A DNA stretch of 27,042 bases, taken from Phycisphaerales bacterium UBA2421 (GTDB taxonomy: Bacteria; Planctomycetota; Phycisphaerae; Tepidisphaerales; Tepidisphaeraceae). The notes under the pieces were generated by a model, which ran no database searches, had not been told where the DNA came from, and worked only from the letters and a program-made list of their open reading frames with translations. Every line of letters begins with the position of its first letter. Positions within the stretch are counted from its first letter, which is position 1. The stretch covers positions 10,197 to 37,238 of the forward strand of contig DDRH01000064.1 of NCBI GenBank assembly GCA_002343075.1. The letters run 5' to 3'. Positions 1 to 7,671 of the stretch are shown here, piece after piece. Made by a program: the position numbers and the translations under genes.

Positions 1-429
1 GTCATAAACCAGCCCCGCCTCTCCCAGCCCTGTGCCGGCGGCGATGATGGCACGGTTGCCATCGGCAACGGGGCTGCCCGCGTGCAGCGTAACCACGCGC
101 TCGGCGGTGAGAACTTCGATGCCCTCAGCGTGGCCCACCAGGTCATTAATCAACGCAAAGCGTGGGACGTTGAGCCGCGCAGCAAGCTGGCGTTCGTCCA
201 ATTGCCAGGAGAGGTTGGTGAGCGTCACCTTTCCCAGCGACACCGGCCCCGCCACCGCGAAGCACCCGCGGTCGATCTTGAAGCGATCGCCGGCTAGAAA
301 CTCGACGACCGTGTCGCCCAAATCCGCCCTTCCGGCGTTCTTGTAGACGTGCTCGTGCAGCTTGTTCATCTGCATATCAAACACTGCCAGTCGCGAATTG
401 GTGCCGCCGATATCGCCCGCAAGAATCAT
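1..429 (-). CDS. glk: Glucokinase, Glk type (N-terminal part, cut by window edge)
   Basis: Phosphorylates glucose with ATP to glucose-6-phosphate in the cytoplasm. The 143 visible codons start at the ATG at 429-427 (MILAGDIGGTNSRLAVFD) and read to the window edge without a stop. Visible motifs are the N-terminal phosphate-binding DIGGTNSR, then LTNLSW, INDLVGHAEGI and GTGLGEA. These occur in this order in the bacterial Glk family (Pfam Glucokinase) rather than in the ROK family, whose Cys-rich zinc motif is not seen in the visible part. The gene lies 120 bases downstream of uvrD on the same strand and may be co-transcribed with it. The C-terminal half is outside the window, so completeness cannot be judged. 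Family assignment is confident from the motifs; sugar specificity is inferred. Confidence 0.88.
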   Translation of the reverse strand, partial: MILAGDIGGTNSRLAVFDMQMNKLHEHVYKNAGRADLGDTVVEFLAGDRFKIDRGCFAVAGPVSLGKVTLTNLSWQLDERQLAARLNVPRFALINDLVGHAEGIEVLTAERVVTLHAGSPVADGNRAIIAAGTGLGEAGLVYD

Positions 430-549
430 GTTTGCCTCGCCTGCATGTGCCCGCTAACAAGCTCTACCCAGCAGCAGTTTTACACCGCTGACGGACTATT
501 TTCGAATCATTCGCGAGCCGGGCGGCATCCCGCCACCCCATACCCGCCA

Positions 550-2871
550 TCACCCGCCGACAGCCTCAAGCCGGGCGTACTGCAAAATGAGCGTCTTTCG
601 GCCCACCTGATTAAACTCCACGACCGCGCGCGTCTGCGAACCCATATCGGCAAGCTCGGCGATGCGACCCACGCCAAACTGAGGGTGGCGGACGAGTTGC
701 CCCCGCTTGAACTCCGTCAGTGAGTTGTAGGCGTTCAACGCGTCGTCTCCGTCATCGCCGCCGGGAATACCGGTGCGGTCGACGATCTGCAGATGCTCTT
801 TCGGTAGCTCGGCCAGAAATGGGCTGGTGACCGTACGATCGCGCAGGCCACGCAACGTTCGATACGCGGCCTTGGTGAGAATCAACTGTTCTTCAGCACG
901 AGTGATTCCCACAAAGCACAGCCGCCGCTCCTCCTCCATCTGTTCCGGGTGTTCTCTGGCCCGAGCGTGGGGCAGACACCCTTCTTCAAGCCCAATGATT
1001 GCCACCACGGGAAACTCAAGTCCCTTGGCCGCATGAAGCGTCATCAAGGTCACCGCCCCGCCGGCACCTTTCATGTGATCAACATCGCTGATAAGGCTGA
1101 TCATCGACAGATACTCTTCAAGCGTTCCCCCGGGGTTCTGCGCATCAAACTCGGCAGCGGAGGTGATGAGCTGATCGACGTTGGGAAGCTCATTCTCTGC
1201 ATCCGGATCGAGCTTGCGGAGCATCGCTTCGTAGCCGGAATCGCGAACGATCTGTTCCATGATCGATTGGATGCTGCCACCCGCCTGCGGGAGACTCTGG
1301 TGCCCTGCTTCGACCGTGCCACGTCCTGCCAATTGCAGTTCGGGATGTCCGCTGGGGCTCAACTCCGCTCCGGGCAGCAAGGGCGATGAGTCATCTGAGA
1401 AAGCGGTGGATGCCTCGCCTGCTTGAGTAGCGACCTTGCGAAATCGATTGATCAACTGCACGAAGCTGGCTGCCGACTTTACCGCTCGTGCGGTGAGGCC
1501 GGCGACTTCGTGAATTCGCTCAAGAGCCGACCAAAGGCCAATGCCCTGCTGGGCCGCAAACGCCTTGAGCTTGGATTCGGTCGCGTCGCTCAGCCCGCGG
1601 GTGGGCACATTCAGAATTCGCTCGAGTGACACCTCATCGTTTGGGTTGGCGATCACTCGCAGATACGCCAGCACGTCCTTAATCTCCTTCCGATTATAGA
1701 ACTCCACCCCGCGGGCGATCTGATACGGGATACCGGCCTCAAACATCGCTTTTTCCATAACACGAGAAAGCGCATTCATGCGGTAAAATACCGCCATGTC
1801 GCTCCAGCTCTTTCCGGCCTTCTGCGCGGCCTTGAACTGCTCAACGACCACAAGCGCCTCATCTGTTTCATCCTGACAAAGCAATAGCCGGACTGGATCG
1901 CCTTGCACGTTTTCGGTCCAGAGCGCCTTATCTTTCCGCTGGGTGTTCCTGGCGATGAGCTGGCTCGCAACCGCGAGGATCGTCTTGGTACTGCGATAGT
2001 TTTGTTCGAGCCTTACCACCTTTGCGTCGGGATAGTCCTTTTCGAAATCGAGGATGTTGCGAATGTCAGCGCCGCGCCACGCGTAAATCGATTGGTCCGG
2101 ATCACCCACCACGCCGAGATTTCGATGTCCTCCTGCAAGCGCGTGTGCCAGGATGTACTGCGCATGGTTGGTGTCCTGATACTCGTCGATCATCATGTAG
2201 CCGAAGCGCGCTCGCAGTTCTTCGAGCATCTGTGGATGATCGCGGAGTGAAAGCGTGGTGCGCAGCAACAAGTCATCAAAGTCGAGCGCGGCGTTCTGCT
2301 GCAGAATGGCCTGATACTTGGTGTAAATGCGGGCGATTTGCCGCTCGTAAAATCCCCCGGCCTTGAGGGTGTATGCTTCTGGCGTGAGCAATTGGTTCTT
2401 GGCGTTGCTGATCGCGGCATGAACCCCGGCCGGCGGGAAGTTGGTCGTGCTCATATCCAGCAGCTTGATCGCCTCTTTCAGCACCTTGGACTGATCGGCC
2501 GTGTCATAGATGCTGAAGTTGGTGGCGAGGCCGACTGTCGCAGCGTAAGCACGCAAAATACGCAGGCAAAGCGAGTGAAAAGTGCAGATTGTCGGGCCGT
2601 ACTGATCCAGCCGGCCAAAGTCGCGCATCGGCCGGCCGAGCAACTGCCCGATTCGCTCTTTCATCTCCCCGGCGGCTTTGTTGGTAAACGTAATCGCACA
2701 AATGCTGGGAGGCGGAATGCCCTGGCGAATCAGGTACGCCACCCGCCGGGTAATGACCCGGGTCTTTCCGCTGCCCGCACCGGCAATGATGAGCAGCGGG
2801 CCGTCAACGTGCGATACGGCCTCCCGCTGCGGTTCGGTCAAGTCGGCCAGGATTTGTTCAACTGCAATCAC
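550..2871 (-). CDS. uvrD: ATP-dependent DNA helicase UvrD/PcrA (superfamily 1)
   Basis: A 3'-5' SF1A helicase of nucleotide excision and mismatch repair and of recombination control. The 773 residues show the Q-motif region (LTEPQREAV, about 12-20), Walker A AGAGSGKT (30-37), motif Ia TFTNKAAGEM, motif II DEYQDTN (229-235), motif III GDPDQSIYAWRGAD, motif IV QNYRS, motif V TLMTLHAAKGLEF (about 608-620) and motif VI VGITRAEEQ. A C-terminal Tudor-like segment (about 721-773, FKRGQLVRHPQFGVGRI) matches PcrA/UvrD. Start is GTG at 2871-2869; no strong Shine-Dalgarno sequence is visible, but the N-terminus fits the family. Unusual is a low-complexity stretch rich in Ser, Gly, Pro and Gln at residues 483-533 inside domain 2B. 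Whether it is called uvrD or pcrA is a naming matter. Confidence 0.95.
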   Translation of the reverse strand: MIAVEQILADLTEPQREAVSHVDGPLLIIAGAGSGKTRVITRRVAYLIRQGIPPPSICAITFTNKAAGEMKERIGQLLGRPMRDFGRLDQYGPTICTFHSLCLRILRAYAATVGLATNFSIYDTADQSKVLKEAIKLLDMSTTNFPPAGVHAAISNAKNQLLTPEAYTLKAGGFYERQIARIYTKYQAILQQNAALDFDDLLLRTTLSLRDHPQMLEELRARFGYMMIDEYQDTNHAQYILAHALAGGHRNLGVVGDPDQSIYAWRGADIRNILDFEKDYPDAKVVRLEQNYRSTKTILAVASQLIARNTQRKDKALWTENVQGDPVRLLLCQDETDEALVVVEQFKAAQKAGKSWSDMAVFYRMNALSRVMEKAMFEAGIPYQIARGVEFYNRKEIKDVLAYLRVIANPNDEVSLERILNVPTRGLSDATESKLKAFAAQQGIGLWSALERIHEVAGLTARAVKSAASFVQLINRFRKVATQAGEASTAFSDDSSPLLPGAELSPSGHPELQLAGRGTVEAGHQSLPQAGGSIQSIMEQIVRDSGYEAMLRKLDPDAENELPNVDQLITSAAEFDAQNPGGTLEEYLSMISLISDVDHMKGAGGAVTLMTLHAAKGLEFPVVAIIGLEEGCLPHARAREHPEQMEEERRLCFVGITRAEEQLILTKAAYRTLRGLRDRTVTSPFLAELPKEHLQIVDRTGIPGGDDGDDALNAYNSLTEFKRGQLVRHPQFGVGRIAELADMGSQTRAVVEFNQVGRKTLILQYARLEAVGG

Positions 2872-3047
2872 AAGCCGATGTTAAACGATGATCAATGCGG
2901 GGCAAGCGGCCTGCCTTGCGCCACCTCTGCACAAACCGCAAGGGTTGCCAGCGCCGGCCGAGGTGCCGCGCCAGGCCCGGCGGTTGACGCCGCGCGGCAA
3001 TCGTGGTCCATTGTTCTCGCTTGGTTATGCGGCAACGGACTCGTGCA

Positions 3048-3719
3048 ATGGCTGGCGAAACGCAACTTCACAAAACCCTCAAAAAGGAAGCCTGTCGATG
3101 GCTCTTTCGCGCCGGTTACCGTTGTGTGGCTGCGGAGGTGAAGCTCGCACCCGTGGGAATTGTTGATGCCGTCGGCACCGGCGTTTTTGGGCCGTGGCAC
3201 AACCAACTGCACCTGCCCAAGACCATTTCGCAGACCTGTATCATCGAATGCAAAGCCAGCCGGGCAGATTTTTTACGCGATCAATCCAATGACGGGCAGA
3301 TGTTTCAATGCCTGCAGGAGATGCGCTCGCGCACCCGGCGGCAGCGGCGCAACGCGCGGGCGGCGAAGCATCGCATTCGCAATGCCGTGGGGCTGGGAAA
3401 GTTCAAAACCTGCCTGATCGTCCCCATGGCCAACCTGCATTACCTGCTTGCACCCGCCGGCATGATTAAGAAATCGGAAATCCCCCCCAGGTGGGGCCTG
3501 CTCAGCTACGGCGACGGCGGCGTGAGCGTTGTGCACAAATGTACATGGCAGGAAACGTCGGCCCAGGGCTTCGTCGAGACGCAGATCGCCCGCACGCTCA
3601 CCTGCGACATCTTCAACGCCGACCTGCGCGCCATGAACAGCGTCAATCGCGAGTTGCTCGCCCAGCAGACCGCCCTCGCCGAGCGCATCCGCGCCCTTAA
3701 ACCCGTCCTTGCCGATTAA
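3048..3719 (+). CDS. MmcB-like PD-(D/E)XK nuclease-fold protein
   Basis: A 223-residue protein resembling MmcB-family (DNA repair associated) restriction-endonuclease-fold proteins. What is visible: an N-terminal helix with a Lys/Arg-rich surface, then VGIVDAVG followed about 30 residues later by IIECKASRADFLRD. The spaced Asp and the E-C-K triad match the D...ExK core, and the KxSRADFLxD tail is characteristic of MmcB relatives. Later GLLSYGDGGV resembles the family's closing strand. A basic insert (about 90-115, rich in RRQRR-type runs) is unusual. Start chosen at ATG 3048 (MAGETQLHK), because the frame upstream to 3003 adds 15 residues that do not look conserved. The gene is divergent from uvrD, with 176 bases between them, and lies just upstream of a tRNA. 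Nuclease activity is inferred, not shown. Confidence 0.65.
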   Translation: MAGETQLHKTLKKEACRWLFRAGYRCVAAEVKLAPVGIVDAVGTGVFGPWHNQLHLPKTISQTCIIECKASRADFLRDQSNDGQMFQCLQEMRSRTRRQRRNARAAKHRIRNAVGLGKFKTCLIVPMANLHYLLAPAGMIKKSEIPPRWGLLSYGDGGVSVVHKCTWQETSAQGFVETQIARTLTCDIFNADLRAMNSVNRELLAQQTALAERIRALKPVLAD

Positions 3720-3797
3720 CCCTCGACCATTTCCCGCCCCGCCGCTTGAACCTGCGTAGAAACGGGATAAGCTTCTCAAAAGCCAGCCGAATCGTGC

Positions 3798-3868
3798 TGG
3801 GGCATAGTGTAACGGTAGCACAACAGACTCTGACTCTGTTTGTCTAGGTTCGAATCCTAGTGCCCCAA
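3798..3868 (+). tRNA. tRNA-Gln (anticodon CUG)
   Basis: A cloverleaf folds by eye. The acceptor TGGGGCA pairs with TGCCCCA over 7 bp. The D arm contains AACGGTAGC. The anticodon stem ACAGA/TCTGT closes the loop CTCTGAC, giving anticodon CTG. The T arm is CTAGG-TTCGAAT-CCTAG. The discriminator is A and CCA is not encoded, so a CCA-adding enzyme is needed. The U1-A72 start with G2-G4 is typical of tRNA-Gln. It reads CAG codons. Confidence 0.95.
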
Positions 3869-4020
3869 CTCTTTCCTTCTCCAGACAACCCCGTTCCTGA
3901 TCCGCATTCAACCGGCTGTCGCGTTTTGTGGTTCAATCGGGGGCGACGCGTCGGGTAATCTAAAGCAAAAGAACAGATTTAGGGCCATCTCATACCACTC
4001 AGAAGCCGCAGATGTATCGT

Positions 4021-4126
4021 CCGGGTGCCACTGTTTGGCTCTCAGGCCAAGTAGTGCGGGCGACTGAAACCGCTGCGTGAAACCGAAGAGCACGACATGG
4101 CCTGAGACCCATGTCGTGGCACCCGG
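4021..4126. repeat. Inverted pair of REP-like hairpin repeats
   Basis: Two 36-base copies face each other (4021-4056 plus; 4091-4126 minus) around a 34-base spacer and agree at 29 of 36 positions. Each copy also folds on itself. The right copy has a perfect 10-bp stem (CACGACATGG with CCATGTCGTG). The left copy pairs CACT with AGTG and TTGGC with GCCAA. The flank CCGGGTGCCAC and the loop core TCTCAGGCC are identical, while stem bases change in paired fashion. This is how dispersed REP/palindromic units look. Only two copies are seen in this window. Confidence 0.75.
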
Positions 4127-4466
4127 GTTATCTTCGTCGCAAAAAAAATGGCCGGCGCTGCGCTTTCTGTTCACCGCTGGCGCAGCGCGGGGGGTAGTAA
4201 GGAAAGGATGAATGGTGAATTATGAATGATGAATGGGGGAGGACGCTGCGCGCTTTGCCTGCGTGCCCTGAAATGCCCGGAAATGCCCGATTTTTCAAAA
4301 TACCATAATCTACTTAGTTCGGAGGCTGGATGCTCAAAAACGCGATGCTAACTACCTACCCGTAAATAACTTGCGAATTGTCACCGTGCGATCAACTTTG
4401 GCATTCTTGGTCGAATGCGAGTGCGTGCATCGGGCATGTTCAACTGGCGTGAGCGGCAGGGTTTGC
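4127..4466. other. Non-coding stretch with short simple repeats
   Basis: No convincing gene lies between tRNA-Gln and rpsO. This part holds an ATGAAT-rich patch (about 4208-4236) and a direct 10-base duplication AAATGCCCGG/AAATGCCCGA (4271-4290). Reading frames here have unlikely compositions and overlap the repeats. Confidence 0.5.
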
Positions 4467-4495
4467 TTGAATGCCGGTCTGGGTTCGCTTAGGAT
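4467..4495 (+). promoter_or_regulatory. Candidate sigma-70-type promoter for rpsO-pnp
   Basis: TTGAAT (4467-4472) and TAGGAT (4490-4495) are separated by exactly 17 bases. This would put the start of transcription near 4502 and give a leader of about 100 bases before rpsO. The leader contains a GCCGGC/GCCGGC hairpin near 4552-4574, just upstream of the ribosome binding region. That is a position where S15 autoregulation acts in other bacteria. Each hexamer matches 4 of 6 consensus bases; unproven. Confidence 0.4.
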
Positions 4496-4603
4496 TGAAC
4501 GTCTGTCTTCTCTGCAGATGTTGCGGAGGATCCCACAGACTCGACCGCTGCGCCGGCACTTTTGCTGGCCGGCTGGTGACAACCGTTTTGAGGTTTTATC
4601 TCC

Positions 4604-4870
4604 ATGATTGCAGTTGAATCGAAGCAAAAAATTGTCGGCGAGCACAAGACGCATGACAAGGACACCGGCTCACCCGAGGTTCAGATTGCGTTGCTGACGG
4701 CGCGCATTAACGAGTTGACCGAACACCTGAAGTTGCACAAAAAGGATCACTCGTCGCGGCGCGGGCTGCTGAAGATGGTTGGCAAGCGCAACGCGTTGCT
4801 GAAGTATCTGACTCGCGAAGACCGGCAGCGTTACCTGTCGATCATCGCGAAGCTGGGCCTTCGCAAATAA
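4604..4870 (+). CDS. rpsO: 30S ribosomal protein S15
   Basis: Primary-binding protein of the 30S central domain, contacting the 16S three-way junction. The 88 residues match the family length (about 89). Hallmarks are [19 protein letters not shown], then [19 protein letters not shown] and KRNALLKYL near the centre, with the basic [15 protein letters not shown]-terminus. The ATG at 4604 is preceded by TGAGG with suitable spacing. It is followed by pnp on the same strand, the classic rpsO-pnp arrangement. S15 often represses its own mRNA translation; a hairpin in the leader is compatible with that but not diagnostic. Confidence 0.97.
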   Translation: MIAVESKQKIVGEHKTHDKDTGSPEVQIALLTARINELTEHLKLHKKDHSSRRGLLKMVGKRNALLKYLTREDRQRYLSIIAKLGLRK

Positions 4871-4885
4871 TCGTGACATTCGACG

Positions 4886-4914
4886 GGCAGGGCGCGCTCG
4901 GGGCGTGCCCTGCC
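4886..4914 (+). promoter_or_regulatory. Strong rpsO-pnp intergenic hairpin
   Basis: A 12-bp stem with one G-U pair and a 5-base loop (GGCAGGGCGCGC / GCGTGCCCTGCC) begins 15 bases after the rpsO stop. No T-run follows, so a simple intrinsic terminator is unlikely. A processing site or 3'-end stabiliser for rpsO mRNA is more plausible. In E. coli the same interval holds an RNase III site. Confidence 0.55.
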
Positions 4915-5042
4915 GAGTTGGAGTATCGGCCCCGAAAATTTTTCCGCGGCAATGCGTGCGACCCGGCGTTGTTCCTCGCGGAGTGTTGAAGCTGCGGGTG
5001 TACAAATCGCGGGATGAGAGCCACAAGTAATCAGGGGCGACG

Positions 5043-5068
5043 GGCAAGTAAAGTAACTTTTAGTTGCC
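5043..5068 (+). promoter_or_regulatory. Second hairpin in the pnp leader
   Basis: GGCAA (5043-5047) pairs with TTGCC (5064-5068), and an internal TAAA/TTTA pairing extends the stem past one mismatch. It lies about 87 bases before the pnp start, within the presumed untranslated leader. Confidence 0.35.
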
Positions 5069-5154
5069 ACTGACCCCGGGATGCTTTCAGCTCCTTCCTC
5101 CTCCGATTTGTTCATCTGCGGCGAACTGGAATCGGGTCGCAGAAAGATATCTTC

Positions 5155-7419
5155 ATGCAAGCGATACAGGTCTCTCGCGAGATCGGCGGGCGCACGCTCA
5201 CCATTTCCACCGGCACTTATGCCAAGCTGGCCGGGGGCGCGGTTACGGTTCAATACGGCGAAACGATCCTTTTCGGTGCAGTCGCCCGGGCCAACCCGCG
5301 CGAGGGCATCGACTTTTTCCCCCTGCAGGTGGACTATCGCGAGCGCCGCGCCGCCGCGGGCAAGTTTCCGGGGGGGTTCCGCAAGCGCGAAGGCCAGCCG
5401 ACGACGCGCGAAGTGTTAATCAGCCGGTTGATCGATCGACCCTTGCGCCCGTTGTTCCCGAAGGGGTTCATGGACGAGGTGCAGATCCAGCTAAACACCC
5501 TGGCATATGACGCAGAAAATGACACCGACATTCTCGCGGGCATCGCGGCATCGGCTGCGGTGGCGATCAGCGACATTCCGTTTCTCTCGCCAACTGCGCA
5601 CGCGAAGGTGGGCCGAATCGACGGGCAGTTGGTGGTGAATCCGACCGAGCAGCAACTGGCCGAATCCGACTTTACGCTGGTCGTGGCGGGCACCAAGAAC
5701 TTTGTCAACATGATCGAACTCGACGGCCGGGAGATCGCTGAAGATGTGGTGGCCGATGCGATTCAGCTCGCTCACCGCACCATCATTCAAACAGTCGAGA
5801 TGATTGAAGAATTGCAGCAGAAGGCCGGCCAGGAAAAGCGTGGCGACATCAAGCTGCCAGAGCCGGGTTTTGTGGACGCGATCCGGGCGCGCGTTGCGGA
5901 CAAGATTCGCGCGGTGAAGGGTCAGCCGGGCAAGAGCGATCGCAATGAGCAGGTAAAGGCGATTCGCGACGCGCTGGTTCTGGAACTTGCCCCGCCGGTC
6001 ACGGACCCAAATGCATCATACATGTCGATCCTGGCGCAGAAAGATGAAGCCAAAAAAGTGCGGGCGGTGTTTGCAGAAGTGGAAGAGCAAGTGACGCGCG
6101 AGGCGATTCTGTCGGGCGTGCGGCCTGACGGGCGCGGCTTCCATGACATTCGCCCGCTGTCGTGCGCAGTGGACATCTTGCCGCGCGTGCATGGCTCGGC
6201 GGTATTCACCCGCGGGGAGACGCAGGCGATGTGCACCATCACCCTGGGCACCAGCGGTGATGAACAGATGGTGGACGGACTGGCCGATGAATACAACCAG
6301 AAGTTCATGCTTCACTACTATTTTCCCAGCTACAGTGTCGGTGAAGTAAGGCCCATTCGAGGCCCAGGCCGGCGCGAGATCGGCCACGGCGCATTGGCTG
6401 AGAAATCGCTGATGGCAATTCTTCCGACGGTTGATCAGTTCCCCTACACCGTGCGAATTATCTCCGACATTCTGGAATCCAACGGATCAAGCTCGATGGC
6501 CAGCGCGTGCGGCGGTTGCCTGGCGCTGATGGATGCGGGCGTACCGATCACCAACATGGTGGCGGGCATCAGCATTGGGTTGGTGCAGGAGAATGGCAAG
6601 ACTGAACTGCTCACCGACATCCTCGGCGAAGAGGACCACTTCGGCGATATGGACTTTAAGGTCGTCGGCAGCAAAGACGGCATTACCGCCATTCAGTTGG
6701 ACATCAAGACCGAGGGCATCAGCCATGACATCATTCGCCAGACTCTGCAACGCGCTCGCGAGGCGCGGATGAAGATTCTGGAAGTGATGAAGGCAACCAT
6801 TGCCGAGCCGCGGAAGAGCATCAGCAAGTGGGCACCGCGGTTGCTGACCATCAAGATCAACCCGGAGAAGATCGGCAAGCTGATCGGCCCCGGCGGAAAG
6901 AACATCAAGGCGCTGCAGGAAAGCACGAAGACCAACATCGATATTGAAGACGACGGTACCGTGTACATCAGTTCGACCGACTCCGCGGGGGCAGAGAAGG
7001 CCCGCGATATCGTCGAGGCGATGATGCAGGAAGTGAAGGTTGGCAAGATCTACACTGGCCGAGTGGTGAGCCTGAAGGAATTCGGCGCATTTGTTGAAAT
7101 CGCACCGGAAACGGATGGACTTTGCCATGTGAGCGAGTTGTCTGATCAATATGTCAGCCGCCCGGACGATGTCGTGAAGATCGGCGATGAGATTCCGGTG
7201 AAGGTGCTTCTGATCGATGACACGGGCCGGATCAAGCTCAGCCGCAAGGCGGCGATGCAGGAACTGGGCCAGAGCGACCCCCCGCGCGAAGGCGGAGAGC
7301 GCGGGCCGCGCAATGACAGAGGCGGCGACCGTGGAGGAGATCGAGGTGGCGATCGCGGCCCCCGCCGCGAAGGTAGCCACTCCGGCGGCGGGCGAGGCCG
7401 CGGCGGCCCTCGCGACTAA
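5155..7419 (+). CDS. pnp: Polyribonucleotide nucleotidyltransferase (PNPase)
   Basis: A 3'-5' phosphorolytic exoribonuclease of mRNA turnover and a core part of RNA degradosomes. The 754 residues contain two RNase PH domains. The first includes KFPGGFRKREGQPTTREVL and LISRLIDRPLRPLFP. The second includes RPDGRGFHDIRPLSC, TRGETQAMCTITLGT and the active-site region FPYTVRIISDILESNGSSSMAS. A KH domain follows (about 565-625, KLIGPGGKNIK), then an S1 domain (about 630-697, GRVVSLKEFGAFVEI). The last ~50 residues are an Arg/Gly/Asp tail with GGDR repeats, probably RNA- or partner-binding. ATG 5155 matches the family N-terminus; the Shine-Dalgarno sequence is weak (AGAAAG). It follows rpsO by 284 bases containing two hairpins, consistent with the known post-transcriptional control of pnp. 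Confidence 0.97.
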   Translation: MQAIQVSREIGGRTLTISTGTYAKLAGGAVTVQYGETILFGAVARANPREGIDFFPLQVDYRERRAAAGKFPGGFRKREGQPTTREVLISRLIDRPLRPLFPKGFMDEVQIQLNTLAYDAENDTDILAGIAASAAVAISDIPFLSPTAHAKVGRIDGQLVVNPTEQQLAESDFTLVVAGTKNFVNMIELDGREIAEDVVADAIQLAHRTIIQTVEMIEELQQKAGQEKRGDIKLPEPGFVDAIRARVADKIRAVKGQPGKSDRNEQVKAIRDALVLELAPPVTDPNASYMSILAQKDEAKKVRAVFAEVEEQVTREAILSGVRPDGRGFHDIRPLSCAVDILPRVHGSAVFTRGETQAMCTITLGTSGDEQMVDGLADEYNQKFMLHYYFPSYSVGEVRPIRGPGRREIGHGALAEKSLMAILPTVDQFPYTVRIISDILESNGSSSMASACGGCLALMDAGVPITNMVAGISIGLVQENGKTELLTDILGEEDHFGDMDFKVVGSKDGITAIQLDIKTEGISHDIIRQTLQRAREARMKILEVMKATIAEPRKSISKWAPRLLTIKINPEKIGKLIGPGGKNIKALQESTKTNIDIEDDGTVYISSTDSAGAEKARDIVEAMMQEVKVGKIYTGRVVSLKEFGAFVEIAPETDGLCHVSELSDQYVSRPDDVVKIGDEIPVKVLLIDDTGRIKLSRKAAMQELGQSDPPREGGERGPRNDRGGDRGGDRGGDRGPRREGSHSGGGRGRGGPRD

Positions 7420-7494
7420 TGACCGGCGTGTTTCCGCGCCGACGCGGGCGTTCACCGGCACGATCGATCACATGCACGGTCCGTCACATGGCGG

Positions 7495-7522
7495 TTTCGC
7501 GATCGATTGTATCATCGCGAAA
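7495..7522. repeat. Perfect 9-bp inverted repeat
   Basis: TTTCGCGAT (7495-7503) and ATCGCGAAA (7514-7522) are separated by 10 bases, 76 bases downstream of the pnp stop. It could be a protein-binding operator or a transcript 3' hairpin. No T-run follows. Confidence 0.4.
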
Positions 7523-7588
7523 TGACGTTGGCGTCACACCGCGTCACGTCGATTGACTTGCGACGGGCTTCAAAAGGACACAAAAGAA

Positions 7589-7634
7589 AACACGGACGCG
7601 CCCGAGGGGGCATCCGTGTTCTTCCTTTTATTTA
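7589..7634. terminator. Intrinsic terminator, possibly bidirectional
   Basis: AACACGGACGC pairs with GCATCCGTGTT (one internal mismatch) around a short loop. It is followed on the plus strand by CTTCCTTTTATTT and on the minus strand by TTTTCTTTTG. It sits between the convergent ends of pnp (plus) and the methyltransferase gene (minus), where it could stop both transcripts. Confidence 0.8.
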
Positions 7635-7671
7635 AGGAGACGAGCGAGCACCCCGATCGCCTACCCCGTTG

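Noticed and set aside
3273..3911. Minus-strand open frame of 212 codons across the tRNA
   Set aside because: Its N-terminal part is the translated complement of tRNA-Gln (a common spurious peptide), and the rest is antisense to the MmcB-like gene.
3908..4174. Minus-strand open frame of 88 codons
   Set aside because: It runs through the hairpin repeat pair, has no ribosome binding site and no recognisable protein features.
4352..4654. Minus-strand open frame of 100 codons over the rpsO leader
   Set aside because: Antisense to the candidate promoter and the rpsO start, with Arg/Cys-rich composition typical of a shadow frame.
6487..7461. Long minus-strand open frame (324 codons) opposite pnp
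   Set aside because: It is antisense to the strongly conserved KH/S1 part of PNPase; high-GC antisense frames like this arise by chance.
7217..7525. Plus-strand open frame overlapping the end of pnp
   Set aside because: Frame-shifted reading of the Arg/Gly tail of PNPase; Ala/Arg-rich and without its own start signals.
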